Assembly: GCF_021602155.1 (NCBI RefSeq)
Contig: NZ_BQHY01000006.1
Location: 248,001-312,000 of the forward strand
Source of the DNA: Pseudomonas parakoreensis
GTDB taxonomy: Bacteria; Pseudomonadota; Gammaproteobacteria; Pseudomonadales; Pseudomonadaceae
Direction of reading: 5' to 3'
Length of the DNA: 64,000 nucleotides
Shown here piece by piece: positions 1 to 8,561 of this stretch. How positions within the stretch are numbered: the stretch's first letter is position 1; every line of letters starts with the position of its first letter. The notes under the pieces are model-generated. The model was not told where the DNA came from. It was given only the letters and a program-made list of their open reading frames with translations, and ran no database searches. Position numbers and translations under genes: made by a program.

Positions 1-1037
1 TGCGCCACCATCCGGAATGGATGGCCGGGGCTGAAACCTACTTCCAGCGTTACGGCATCGCCAGTCTGCTGGTCGGGCGCTTCATCGGTCCGCTGCGACC
101 GATGCTGCCTATGGTCGCCGGGATGTGCGACATGCCCTTCCCGCGCTTCGCCGCCGTCAGCCTGCTGGCGGCGGCCGGCTGGAGCGTCGCCTACCTGCTG
201 CCGGGCTGGGCCACCGGCGCGGCGATCCGTTTGCCGCTGCCGGAAGGTTTCTGGCTGCAGGCCGGCATCGTCGCCGCCAGTATCGCAGTGATGGTCGGCC
301 TGAGCGTCAACAGCAGCTTGCGCCAGCATCGTCGGGCGACGATCTGGATCAGCAGCATGAGCCTGTTGATTCTGATCGGCCTGTTTATTGGCTATCCGTA
401 TCTGCACGCCCTCGACCAGGGCGTGATGACCCTGGTGCAGGAACATCGCCAACCGATGCTGGACGAGATTGCGGTGACGTTCACCCTGATCGGTGAATTC
501 CGCAACATGCTGATGTTCAGCGCCCTGCTCACCGGCCTGTTGCTGCTGTGCCGGCAATGGCGTCAGGCAATCTTTGCCGGCGGCACGCTGCTGTGTACCG
601 CGCTACTGAACACCGTCACCAAACAGTTTTTCGCCCGGGTCCGCCCGGAGGTGCTGACCGATCCACTGACCAGCTACAGCATGCCCAGCGGCCATGCCTC
701 GGGTTCGTTTGCATTGTTTCTGGTACTCGCAGTCCTCGCCGGTCGCGGCCAACCGCCGCGCATGCGCCTGACCTGGCTGCTGCTCGGCTGCATTCCGGCG
801 CTGTCGATTGCGTTGTCACGAGTCTATCTGGGCGCGCACTGGCCGACAGATATTCTGGCGGGTGCGATGCTGGCGGCATGCGTGTGTGCGGCGGGCCTGT
901 GGCTGAGTCAGCGCAAGGCGCCGCTCAACGCCATGCCGTTCAAGGTCTGGTGGCTGATTCTGCCGGCACTGCTGGTGCTGTTCAGCCTGTTCGTTCTGCG
1001 GCATTTGCCGGACACGATGTTGCGTTACGCTTATTGA
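1..1037 (+). CDS. DedA/PAP2 fusion membrane phosphatase, 5' end outside window
   Basis: The frame is open from the window edge, so the start lies upstream. The first visible part has the DedA-family signature of a glycine-rich membrane segment (VGRFIGPLRPMLPMVAG). It is followed by a type-2 phosphatidic acid phosphatase (PAP2) domain with its three motifs: K-QFFARV-RP, PSGHASGS and SRVYLGAHWPTD. Many hydrophobic segments indicate an inner-membrane protein. DedA/PAP2 fusions are thought to act in undecaprenyl or glycerophospholipid phosphate turnover; the exact substrate cannot be read from sequence. A REP pair follows the stop codon and separates it from the convergent operon. Confidence 0.85.
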   Translation, partial: RHHPEWMAGAETYFQRYGIASLLVGRFIGPLRPMLPMVAGMCDMPFPRFAAVSLLAAAGWSVAYLLPGWATGAAIRLPLPEGFWLQAGIVAASIAVMVGLSVNSSLRQHRRATIWISSMSLLILIGLFIGYPYLHALDQGVMTLVQEHRQPMLDEIAVTFTLIGEFRNMLMFSALLTGLLLLCRQWRQAIFAGGTLLCTALLNTVTKQFFARVRPEVLTDPLTSYSMPSGHASGSFALFLVLAVLAGRGQPPRMRLTWLLLGCIPALSIALSRVYLGAHWPTDILAGAMLAACVCAAGLWLSQRKAPLNAMPFKVWWLILPALLVLFSLFVLRHLPDTMLRYAY

Positions 1038-1042
1038 GAAGC

Positions 1043-1152
1043 AAAAGATCGCAGCCTGCGGCAGCTCCTACAAGGTTTTGATTTCACATGCGCAAGATGG
1101 CGCGGGTATGAAATGAATCTCATGTAGGAGCTGCCGCAGGCTGCGATCTTTT
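1043..1152. repeat. REP/BIME inverted pair, GTAGGAGCTGCCGCAGG type
   Basis: Two oppositely oriented copies of a roughly 30-bp REP unit (AAAAGATCGCAGCCTGCGG and its complement) flank a 50-nt centre. It lies between convergent genes, the usual site for these Pseudomonas elements, and could act as a bidirectional transcript end. Confidence 0.85.
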
Positions 1153-1156
1153 TCGC

Positions 1157-1753
1157 TCAGGCGAACAGCTCGCCCTGCAGCTCATCGAGCAGCGCCTGGA
1201 TCGCATCCAGTCGCTGCTGCGGATCGTCGAGTTGCAGCAGGTCGATCTTGTCTTCTTCGGCGAACGGCAGCAGATACGCCAGTTGATTGGCCAGCGACTG
1301 CTGCCCCAGCGCTTCGGTGCCCATGTTCAGCGCCTCGACCATCGGGTGCTCGGCCAAGGCCTTGAGCAACGCCACCAGATCGGCGTCTTCGTCCTGCAGC
1401 GGTTGCTCCGGCTCATCGTCCAGCCATTCGACGTCGGCAAGGATCAACTGATCGCGCTGCACCTCTGTGCGCAACACCTGAAAACGCCGCCCGCCCTGCA
1501 CCCGGATCCCGAGCAGACCGTTGTCCTGTTGCTGGAAATCGGTGATCCGCGCCTCGCAGCCGACCAGGGCAAAGCCTTCGGGCGCAACGCCGACTTCGTG
1601 GCCGTCGAGGATGCACACTACGCCGAAACCGCCACCCTGTTTCATGCAGCGGCCGATCATGTCCAGGTAGCGCGCCTCGAAGATCTGCAAGTCGAGGTTG
1701 CAGCCGGGAAACAGCACTGTGTTCAGCGGGAAAAGCGGCAGACTCATAGACAT
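1157..1753 (-). CDS. LON peptidase substrate-binding domain protein
   Basis: A 198-aa protein starting MSLPLFPLNTVLFPGCNLDL, the classic opening of the Lon N-terminal (substrate-binding) domain. It lacks the AAA+ and protease domains of full-length Lon, so it is one of the stand-alone Lon-N proteins of unknown role. It starts 4 nt after the LrgB-like gene on the same strand and is probably the last gene of that operon. Confidence 0.85.
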   Translation of the reverse strand: MSMSLPLFPLNTVLFPGCNLDLQIFEARYLDMIGRCMKQGGGFGVVCILDGHEVGVAPEGFALVGCEARITDFQQQDNGLLGIRVQGGRRFQVLRTEVQRDQLILADVEWLDDEPEQPLQDEDADLVALLKALAEHPMVEALNMGTEALGQQSLANQLAYLLPFAEEDKIDLLQLDDPQQRLDAIQALLDELQGELFA

Positions 1754-1757
1754 TTCC

Positions 1758-2474
1758 TTAGACCACCATCGACACCGCCAACGGCAGGAACACCGCCGTG
1801 GCCACGCCCATCAGACTCATCGCCAGCGCCGCGAAGGCGCCGCACTCATCGCTTTCCTGCAGCGCCACCGAGGTGCCAACCGCGTGTGCGGTCATGCCCA
1901 GCGCCATGCCGCGCGCTTCAGGACTGTGCACGCCGAGCCGGGTCAGCAACGCCGGGCCGAAGATCGCGCCAATCACTCCGGTGATCAACACGAACACCGC
2001 CGCCAGCGCCGCGACACCACCGATCTGCTCGGCCACCAGCATCGCAATCGGCGAAGTCACCGACTTTGGCGCCATGGTCATCAAAATCATGTGCTCGGCG
2101 CCGAACCACCAGCCGAGCAACACGCCCATGCCCGTGGCGACTACCCCGCCTATCACCAGCGTAGTAAAAATCGGCCAGAACAATTGGCGGATGCGCTTGA
2201 GGTTCAGATACAACGGCACCGCCAACGCCACCGTCGCCGGGCCCAGCAGAATGCTGAGGATCTCGGTGCTCTTGCGGTACTCGGCGTACGTCAGACCGCA
2301 GCCGACCAACACGCCGATCACCAACAGCATGGAGACCAGCACCGGTTGCAGAAAGATCCAGCGGGTTTTCTCGAACGCCGCCAGCACCAGTTGATAGGCA
2401 CCGAGGGTGATGCCGATGCCGAACAGCGGATGATGAATGACCGAAGCCCAGGCACCTTGCCAATCGAAGAGCAT
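1758..2474 (-). CDS. LrgB/CidB-family inner-membrane protein
   Basis: A 238-aa multi-spanning protein. It carries the LrgB family core, with a conserved glycine/proline-rich region (PKSVTSPIAM) and a late MALGMTAHAVGTSVAL stretch. LrgB/CidB proteins pair with LrgA/CidA and are linked to murein hydrolase export control or to organic-acid/pyruvate transport. Its ATG overlaps the stop of the LrgA-like gene (TGATG), so the two are translationally coupled. Which of the two proposed activities applies cannot be decided from sequence. Confidence 0.88.
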   Translation of the reverse strand: MLFDWQGAWASVIHHPLFGIGITLGAYQLVLAAFEKTRWIFLQPVLVSMLLVIGVLVGCGLTYAEYRKSTEILSILLGPATVALAVPLYLNLKRIRQLFWPIFTTLVIGGVVATGMGVLLGWWFGAEHMILMTMAPKSVTSPIAMLVAEQIGGVAALAAVFVLITGVIGAIFGPALLTRLGVHSPEARGMALGMTAHAVGTSVALQESDECGAFAALAMSLMGVATAVFLPLAVSMVV

Positions 2475-2836
2475 CAGGATTCCTCCGACCGGGGCGCGTG
2501 GCGCTTGACCAGCCGTTGCATCAGCACCCCAGCGAAGGCCATCGACAGGATCAACGACAGCACCAGCGCGCCGACAATCGCCCAGAAATCAGCAGCAATG
2601 TCGCTCGCATACACCATCACGCCCACCGCTGGCGGCACCAGCAGCAACGGCAGATAACGCAACAGGCTGCCGGCCGCGAGGTTCAGCGGCTCGCCGACTT
2701 CACCACGCATGATCAGGAACACCAGCAACAGCAGCAGGCCGATGATCGGCCCCGGCAGCACCGGCAACAGCAAATGGTTGAGTGCCGTGCCGAGCAGTTG
2801 AAACAGCACCAGCATGGTCAGGCCACGTAACAACAT
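2474..2836 (-). CDS. LrgA/CidA-family holin-like protein
   Basis: A 120-aa protein with four predicted membrane segments and the LrgA motif region LPGPIIGLLLLLVFL. The ATG at 2836 is chosen because a GGGGGAG ribosome site lies just upstream; an in-frame TTG 18 nt earlier overlaps that site. It is the first gene of the lrgA-lrgB-LON-domain operon. A perfect minus-strand -10 box lies about 30 nt upstream. Confidence 0.87.
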   Translation of the reverse strand: MLLRGLTMLVLFQLLGTALNHLLLPVLPGPIIGLLLLLVFLIMRGEVGEPLNLAAGSLLRYLPLLLVPPAVGVMVYASDIAADFWAIVGALVLSLILSMAFAGVLMQRLVKRHAPRSEES

Positions 2837-2863
2837 CAGACATCTCCCCCGCAAGTCCTCGGC

Positions 2864-2869
2864 ATTATA
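2864..2869 (-). promoter_or_regulatory. -10 box of the lrgAB-like operon
   Basis: The minus strand reads TATAAT here, placing transcription start about 20 nt before the LrgA ATG. No convincing -35 hexamer is seen at normal spacing. Confidence 0.5.
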
Positions 2870-3015
2870 AGCACGGCGGCGCTATGGATCGGCATTCGCC
2901 AAAAGCATGGTCGGTTGACCGGAGCAAAACGCCATGATGATCTACAGTGGTTCGCAGGGCGGTCAAATCCCCCACCTGAAAAACTATAAAACCGATGAAC
3001 CCAAGGAGAGTCTCA

Positions 3016-3471
3016 ATGCCCTATGTTCCCGTTGCAGAGCTCAAAGATTATGTCGGCAAGGAACTCGGACGTTCCGAATGGCTCACCATCGATCAGGAGC
3101 GTATCAACCTGTTCGCCGAAGCCACCGGGGATTATCAGTTCATCCATGTCGATCCGGTCAAAGCCGCGCAAACGCCTTTTGGCAGCACCATTGCCCACGG
3201 TTTCCTGTCGCTGTCGCTGATCCCGAAACTGATGGAAGACATCCTCGTGCTGCCGCAAGGCCTGAAGATGGTGGTCAATTACGGCCTGGACAGCGTGCGT
3301 TTCATCCAGCCGGTGAAGGTCAATTCAAAAGTGCGCCTGAAAGTCGACCTGGCCGAAGTCACCGAGAAAAAACCCGGTCAATGGCTGCTCAAGGCCACCG
3401 CGACGCTTGAGATAGAAGGCTCGGACAAACCGGCCTATATCGCCGAACCGCTGTCGCTCTGCTTTGTTTGA
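3016..3471 (+). CDS. MaoC-family dehydratase (R-hydratase type)
   Basis: A 151-aa hot-dog-fold protein. The signature FAEATGDYQFIHVDP, followed by FGSTIAHGFLSLSL, is the MaoC/R-specific enoyl-CoA hydratase motif with the catalytic Asp and His. It probably hydrates short- or medium-chain enoyl-CoAs in the cytoplasm. The ATG at 3016 follows AAGGAGAG; an upstream in-frame ATG at 2995 precedes that ribosome site and is unlikely. It stands alone and is closed by a strong hairpin. Confidence 0.9.
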   Translation: MPYVPVAELKDYVGKELGRSEWLTIDQERINLFAEATGDYQFIHVDPVKAAQTPFGSTIAHGFLSLSLIPKLMEDILVLPQGLKMVVNYGLDSVRFIQPVKVNSKVRLKVDLAEVTEKKPGQWLLKATATLEIEGSDKPAYIAEPLSLCFV

Positions 3472-3477
3472 GTCACC

Positions 3478-3509
3478 GGATGCGAAGCAGCGCACGCTGT
3501 TTCGCATCC
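3478..3509 (+). terminator. Hairpin terminator after the MaoC gene
   Basis: A 15-bp stem with one mismatch (GGATGCGAAGCAGCG pairing with CGCTGTTTCGCATCC) closes on a 2-nt loop. It begins 6 nt after the stop codon, and a short T-run (GTTTTC) follows a few bases downstream. Confidence 0.6.
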
Positions 3510-3581
3510 GCGCTGTTTTCCCGGCTGTATAAGGTCACATGGCTGCGGCATACTCGGTCGCCTAATTGCCCGGATCCCGCT

Positions 3582-5309
3582 ATGCGCCCACTCGCTTCTC
3601 TTGCACCCCTTGCCCTGACCCTGATGCTCACCGCGTGCGGCGACGGCGAATCGCTGTTGCCCCCGGATGCAAGGCTGCCGGACGGCGGACGCTATCGCGG
3701 TGAACTGGTCAACGGCTTGCTGCAAGGCCAGGGCCGCGTCGACTATCCCAACGGCAGTTGGTACGCCGGACAATTCGACAAGGGCCAATGGCATGGCCAG
3801 GGCGAATGGCACGGTAGCAACGGCGAGGTTTACCGCGGCCAGTTCCAGCAGGGCCTGTTCGACGGCCAAGGCAGTCTGACCACCAACGCCAGCAGTTACA
3901 CCGGCGGTTTCAAGCAGGGCCGACGCGATGGCGAAGGCACGCTGAAAGAAAACGGCATGACTTACCGTGGCGAGTTCAAGGCTGACCAGTATTCCGGGCT
4001 GGGGCGTCTGGAAATGGACGACGGCAGTTCCTATCAGGGCCAGTTCGCCCACGGCAAACCCAACGGCGAAGGCCAGCGCGGCGATGCCAGCGGCAACACC
4101 TTCAGCGGCCATTTCGTCAACGGCCAGCTCGAAGGCAATGGCACCTTCAACAGCGCCGATGGCGACATCTATGTCGGCGGCTTCAAGAACAGCCAACTGC
4201 ACGGCAAGGGCCGCTATGAAAACGCCGACGGCGACGTCTGGCTCGGCCAGTTCAAGGAAGGCGCGCTGACCGGCAAGGGCGAATTGATCGGCGCCGACGG
4301 CAGCCACTACATCGGCTATTTCAATGACTGGCGCTTCAGCGGCCAGGGCCGTTTGAACCTGTCTGACGGCAGCTTCTACATCGGCGAGTTCGACAGCGAC
4401 AGCTACGCCGGGCGCGGCACCCTGGTGCTGACCGACGGCACCGTACTCAGCGGCACCTGGATCAACGGCCAGCGCGTGCGTGACGCCGCCGGCAAGCTGC
4501 TGCCCGACACCCTCGAACTCGGCTTGCTGGCCCAGGGCCGCCTGCTCGATAACGCGCTGGCCGCCGTGCCCGCCTCGACCCCGGCGGTGGAGTTGTACAC
4601 CCTGACCCTCGGTGGCGACGGCAAGCAAAGCGTGTTCCTGCGCGAGTCCGACTACGTCGCCAACATGCTCACCACACGTTTCGGCGCTTACGGCCAGATC
4701 CGTCTGGTCAACCACCGTGACCACCTCACCGACCGGCCGATGGCCACCCGCGAAAACCTGCGCCGCGCCGCGCAGACCCTGGCCGAGCGCAGCGGCCCGG
4801 AAGACCTGGTGTTCATCTACCTGACCAGCCACGGCACCGCCGAACACGAACTGGTGCTCGACCAGCCGCGCATGGAACTGGCCGACCTGCCCGCCGACGA
4901 ACTCGCCACGGTGCTGGCGCCGCTGAAAAACCGCGACAAGGTGATCGTGATTTCATCGTGCTATTCCGGTGGTTTCATCCCCGCGCTGAAAGATGAGCGC
5001 ACCCTGATCATGACCGCCTCGCGCGCCGACCGCGTGTCGTTCGGTTGCTCGGAAGAAGCTAACTTCACCTACTTCGGCGACGCCTTGTTCGCTCAGGCGC
5101 TGAACCAAACCGACGACTTGGAGCAAGCCTTCAAACTGGCCAAGGCCACCGTCGCCGAGCGCGAACTGGCGGACAACTTCGAAGCCTCGGAGCCGCAGAT
5201 CTGGGCGCCGAAAACCGTGCTGGCGCACTGGCAACTGCTGCGTAAGCAGCAGGCCAGAAAAGCGTTGCAGAGTGCTGCGTTGAACGACGGAGCCACAAAC
5301 AGCAACTAA
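3582..5309 (+). CDS. Lipoprotein with MORN repeats and C13 caspase-like peptidase domain
   Basis: A 575-aa protein. Start 3582 gives a clean lipoprotein signal (lipobox LTAC, Cys19; Asp at +3). Residues about 30-305 form roughly twelve MORN repeats of about 23 residues (Y-x-G-x-F...G-x-G pattern). The C-terminal part is a legumain/caspase-like C13 peptidase domain with a His-Gly dyad in LTSHG (His417) and the nucleophile in SSCYSGG (Cys460), both intact. The family includes GPI-transamidase and legumain relatives; bacterial substrates are unknown. It is envelope anchored by inference. An in-frame open stretch upstream of 3582 lacks a signal and is not counted. Confidence 0.85.
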   Translation: MRPLASLAPLALTLMLTACGDGESLLPPDARLPDGGRYRGELVNGLLQGQGRVDYPNGSWYAGQFDKGQWHGQGEWHGSNGEVYRGQFQQGLFDGQGSLTTNASSYTGGFKQGRRDGEGTLKENGMTYRGEFKADQYSGLGRLEMDDGSSYQGQFAHGKPNGEGQRGDASGNTFSGHFVNGQLEGNGTFNSADGDIYVGGFKNSQLHGKGRYENADGDVWLGQFKEGALTGKGELIGADGSHYIGYFNDWRFSGQGRLNLSDGSFYIGEFDSDSYAGRGTLVLTDGTVLSGTWINGQRVRDAAGKLLPDTLELGLLAQGRLLDNALAAVPASTPAVELYTLTLGGDGKQSVFLRESDYVANMLTTRFGAYGQIRLVNHRDHLTDRPMATRENLRRAAQTLAERSGPEDLVFIYLTSHGTAEHELVLDQPRMELADLPADELATVLAPLKNRDKVIVISSCYSGGFIPALKDERTLIMTASRADRVSFGCSEEANFTYFGDALFAQALNQTDDLEQAFKLAKATVAERELADNFEASEPQIWAPKTVLAHWQLLRKQQARKALQSAALNDGATNSN

Positions 5310-5336
5310 GCTGAACAGTATCAAGGGAGAAACACT

Positions 5337-5978
5337 ATGTACTTGACGCCTCAGCACGTTTTGCTTGCCGGAGCCACCGGACTGACCGGTGAGCACCTGC
5401 TCGACCGTTTGCTCAACGAGCCGACGATCACCCGCGTGCTCGCCCCGTCCCGCCGGCCGCTGGCGGAACATCCGCACCTGGAAAACCCGGTGGGCGACCC
5501 GCAGGCGTTTCTGCCGCAGCTCAGTGGTCGCGTCGATATCGCCTATTGCTGCCTCGGCACCACCATCAAACAGGCGGGTTCCGAAGCCGCGTTCCGCGCG
5601 GTGGATCTGGACATGGTCGTTGCGTTCGCCAAACGCGCGCGGGAGATGGGCGCGCGACACCTGATCGTGATCAGCGCACTGGGCGCCGATCCGAAATCGT
5701 CGATTTTCTACAACCGGGTCAAAGGTGAGATGGAGCAGGCGTTGCGAGCGCAGGACTGGCCGCAATTGACCATCTGCCGACCATCGCTGTTGCTGGGCGA
5801 TCGCACCGAGCCGCGCCTGGGCGAACAGCTGGCCGCGCCTTTTTCCAAATTGATTCCCGGCAAATACCGCGGCATCGAAGCCTGCCAACTGGCCCGGGCG
5901 ATGTGGCGTCTGGCACTGGAAGAACAGGATGGGGTGCGGATCGTCGAGTCGGATGAGCTGCGCAAGCTCGGCAAGTAG
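5337..5978 (+). CDS. NAD(P)-binding Rossmann oxidoreductase, HTATIP2/YwnB-like
   Basis: A 213-aa protein with an N-terminal dinucleotide-binding loop ([14 protein letters not shown]) and a YNRVK active-site-like Tyr-x3-Lys about residue 125. It belongs to the atypical short-chain dehydrogenase/NAD(P)-binding group; the substrate is unknown. A GGGAGAAACACT ribosome site precedes the ATG. It lies 27 nt after the MORN/C13 gene on the same strand and may be co-transcribed with it. Confidence 0.8.
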   Translation: MYLTPQHVLLAGATGLTGEHLLDRLLNEPTITRVLAPSRRPLAEHPHLENPVGDPQAFLPQLSGRVDIAYCCLGTTIKQAGSEAAFRAVDLDMVVAFAKRAREMGARHLIVISALGADPKSSIFYNRVKGEMEQALRAQDWPQLTICRPSLLLGDRTEPRLGEQLAAPFSKLIPGKYRGIEACQLARAMWRLALEEQDGVRIVESDELRKLGK

Positions 5979-6004
5979 TTTTGTGGTGCCTGGGCTGGCC
6001 TCTT

Positions 6005-6093
6005 CGCGGGCAAGCCCGCTCCCACAGTAGTCTCCAGCGAACACAAACCTGTCGCACGACATCAATCACTGTGGGAGCGTGGCTTGCCCGCGA
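6005..6093. repeat. REP/BIME inverted pair, GGGCTTGCCCGC type
   Basis: CGCGGGCAAGCCCGCTCCCA on the left is matched by TGTGGGAGCGTGGCTTGCCC on the right, with about 43 nt between. It lies between convergent genes. Confidence 0.85.
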
Positions 6094-6113
6094 ATGGAGT
6101 GCGCAGCACTCCC

Positions 6114-6398
6114 CTAAAATCCACCCGTCGCCTGAAACCCGACGCCGATCACGGTCAGCAACGACAGCGGCAACAGCAGCGTATCGAGCAACGCACTCGC
6201 CGGCAGGTCCACCCCCGGATAGCTCGGCGCCTCAGCGCCGAAGCGATCCATCGCACAACATCCGCCATTCATCGCATACAAATCCAGACGCGTTCCGGAA
6301 TACACCACTGGCGCGCCAGGTTTGGCTGCATCCAGCGTGCGCGCGGTGGCGCAACCGGCCAGTTGCAGCGCCAGCACAATCGTCAGCAGCTTATTCAT
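6114..6398 (-). CDS. YceK/YidQ-family small lipoprotein
   Basis: A 94-aa protein with a signal peptide and lipobox LAGC (Cys16). It then has a [15 protein letters not shown] region and a C-terminal hydrophobic segment, as in YceK/YidQ-type DUF1375 lipoproteins of unknown function. Its start overlaps the end of ubiX by 8 nt, so it is probably the third gene of the mpl-ubiX operon. Confidence 0.8.
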   Translation of the reverse strand: MNKLLTIVLALQLAGCATARTLDAAKPGAPVVYSGTRLDLYAMNGGCCAMDRFGAEAPSYPGVDLPASALLDTLLLPLSLLTVIGVGFQATGGF

Positions 6399-7038
6399 CG
6401 CTGCTCAGATGATGCTCGCCCCAACGCGGCAGCATGTCCTGCGGAATGCCCAACAGATTGAGAATCCGCGCGACAACGAAATCGATCAGGTCGTCGATGG
6501 TCTGCGGCTGGTGATAGAAGCCTGGCGACGCTGGCAGGATGGTCACGCCCATGTTCGACAGCTTGAGCATGTGTTCCAGATGAATGCTCGAATACGGCGC
6601 CTCGCGCGGCACCAGAATCAACTGGCGACGCTCCTTCAAGGTGACGTCCGCTGCGCGTTCGATCAGATTGTTGCAGGCACCGGTGGCAATCGCCGACAAG
6701 GTACCGGTGGAACACGGCACCACAACCATCGCCGCTGGCGCGCCGGAGCCCGAGGCCACCGGCGACATCCAGTCTTCCTTGCCGTACACACGGATCTGCC
6801 CGGCAGCCGCTCCGGTGTACTCGGTGAGAAAAGCCTGCATCATCTGCGGCTTGGGCGGCAGCGTGACATCCGTCTCGGTGGCCATCACCAGCTGCGCAGC
6901 CTTGGAGATCAGGAAGTGCACTTCACGATCTTCGCGCACCAGGCAATCGAGCAGGCGCAACCCGTACTGCGCGCCGGACGCGCCGGTCATCGCCAGCGTG
7001 ATGCGTTCCGGACCGCCGCTCTGGGCAAACGAGTTCAT
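6391..7038 (-). CDS. ubiX: Flavin prenyltransferase UbiX
   Basis: A 215-aa protein with the UbiX opening [21 protein letters not shown] and the central [20 protein letters not shown]-binding stretch. UbiX attaches a dimethylallyl group to FMN to make the prenyl-FMN cofactor used by UbiD decarboxylases in ubiquinone synthesis. The end motif [16 protein letters not shown] is also typical. The ATG at 7038 overlaps the end of mpl by 4 nt; longer in-frame upstream sequence lies within mpl and is discounted. Confidence 0.95.
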   Translation of the reverse strand: MNSFAQSGGPERITLAMTGASGAQYGLRLLDCLVREDREVHFLISKAAQLVMATETDVTLPPKPQMMQAFLTEYTGAAAGQIRVYGKEDWMSPVASGSGAPAAMVVVPCSTGTLSAIATGACNNLIERAADVTLKERRQLILVPREAPYSSIHLEHMLKLSNMGVTILPASPGFYHQPQTIDDLIDFVVARILNLLGIPQDMLPRWGEHHLSSDE

Positions 7039-8384
7039 TGCAGGGCCTCGGCGAGCTTGCCGTGCAGGCCGCCGAAGCCGCCGTTGCTCATGATCACCAC
7101 ATGGGTGCCGGGCTGAGCCTGGCTCTTCACCCGTTCGATGATGCCTTCGAGCGAATCGCTGACAATCGACGGCACGCTGCACAGTGCCGCGGTGGCTGCC
7201 AGATCCCAACCGAGGTTGGCCGGGGCATACCAGATCACCTGATCGGCATCGACCACGCTGTCCGGCAGACCGTCACGGTGCGCGCCGAGCTTCATCGAGT
7301 TGGAGCGCGGTTCGATAATCGCAATCAGCGGTGCGTCGCCGATGCGCTTGCGCAAACCGTCGAGGGTGGTGGCGATGGCCGTCGGGTGGTGGGCGAAGTC
7401 GTCGTAGATGGTGATGCCGCGCACTTCGGCGACCTTCTCCATCCGGCGCTTGACGTTCTTGAACGCGCTCAGCCCGGCAATGCCCATCGCAGGCACCACA
7501 CCGACATGCCGCGCCGCGGCCAGAGCAGCCAATGCGTTGGCCACGTTGTGCTGACCGGTCAATTCCCATTCAACGGTGCCTTGGGACTCACCTTCGAACA
7601 GCACTTCGAACGCCGAGCCATCGTCCTTGAGCAACTTGACCTGCCACTGACCGCCGGCACCGGTGGTTTGCACCGGGGTCCAGCAACCCATCTCGATCAC
7701 GCGCTGCAAGGCCGGCTCGGTGGTCGGATGGATCACCAGGCCTTCACTCGGAATAGTGCGCACCAAGTGGTGGAACTGTCGCTCGATCGCTGGCAGATCG
7801 GGGAAGATGTCCGCGTGATCGAACTCAAGGTTGTTGAGGATCGCGGTACGCGGGCGGTAATGGACGAATTTCGAACGTTTGTCGAAGAACGCGCTGTCGT
7901 ATTCGTCAGCCTCGATCACGAAGAACGGCGTACCGCCCAGACGGGCCGACACCGAGAAATTCTGCGGCACGCCGCCGATCAGGAACCCCGGGCTCATGCC
8001 GGCGTGTTCCAGCACCCAGGCGAGCATGCTGCTGGTGGTGGTTTTGCCGTGCGTACCGGCGACCGCCAGCACCCAGCGCCCTTGCAGCACGTGATCGGCC
8101 AGCCATTGCGGGCCGGAGACGTACGGCAGGCCTTTGTTCAGCACATATTCCACCGCCGGGTTGCCGCGCGACATGGCATTGCCGATCACCACCAGATCCG
8201 GTGCCGGATCAAGTTGGGCCGGGTCGTAGCCCTGGGTCAGTTGAATGCCCTGGGCCTCAAGCTGCGTGCTCATCGGCGGATAGACGTTGGCGTCGGAGCC
8301 GGTCACGTGGTGGCCCAGCTCTTTGGCCAGAACCGCCATCGAGCCCATGAAAGTCCCGCAGATACCCAGAATATGAATGTGCAT
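7035..8384 (-). CDS. mpl: UDP-N-acetylmuramate:L-Ala-gamma-D-Glu-meso-DAP ligase
   Basis: A 449-aa Mur-ligase family protein starting [20 protein letters not shown]. The ATP loop [12 protein letters not shown] is followed by the central ligase domain motif ([16 protein letters not shown]), and the C-terminal domain contains [11 protein letters not shown]. Mpl recycles murein tripeptide by joining it to UDP-MurNAc in the cytoplasm. Start 8384 is set by this conserved N-terminus; an in-frame extension to 8438 is not family-like. It is the first gene of the mpl-ubiX-lipoprotein operon. Confidence 0.96.
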   Translation of the reverse strand: MHIHILGICGTFMGSMAVLAKELGHHVTGSDANVYPPMSTQLEAQGIQLTQGYDPAQLDPAPDLVVIGNAMSRGNPAVEYVLNKGLPYVSGPQWLADHVLQGRWVLAVAGTHGKTTTSSMLAWVLEHAGMSPGFLIGGVPQNFSVSARLGGTPFFVIEADEYDSAFFDKRSKFVHYRPRTAILNNLEFDHADIFPDLPAIERQFHHLVRTIPSEGLVIHPTTEPALQRVIEMGCWTPVQTTGAGGQWQVKLLKDDGSAFEVLFEGESQGTVEWELTGQHNVANALAALAAARHVGVVPAMGIAGLSAFKNVKRRMEKVAEVRGITIYDDFAHHPTAIATTLDGLRKRIGDAPLIAIIEPRSNSMKLGAHRDGLPDSVVDADQVIWYAPANLGWDLAATAALCSVPSIVSDSLEGIIERVKSQAQPGTHVVIMSNGGFGGLHGKLAEALQ

Positions 8385-8465
8385 AGTCGACCTCGTAAAA
8401 CATCGCCGCAGGTTAGCGCAGGGAGGGGGAAATCGCACTCTTTAGCTGATCACCATCACCCCACC

Positions 8466-8557
8466 TGTAGGAGCTGACGAGTGCAACGAGGCTGCGATCT
8501 TTTGATCCTGTAAAGAACAAGATCAAAAGATCGCAGCCTCCGGCAGCTCCTACAGGG
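8466..8557. repeat. REP/BIME inverted pair, GTAGGAGCTG type with variant left arm
   Basis: The right arm is a standard copy. The left arm reads GAGCTGACGAGTGCAACGAG and so differs in its middle from the usual CTGCCGAAGG. It lies between mpl and the convergent end of the sigma-54 activator gene. Confidence 0.82.
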
Positions 8558-8561
8558 GGAT

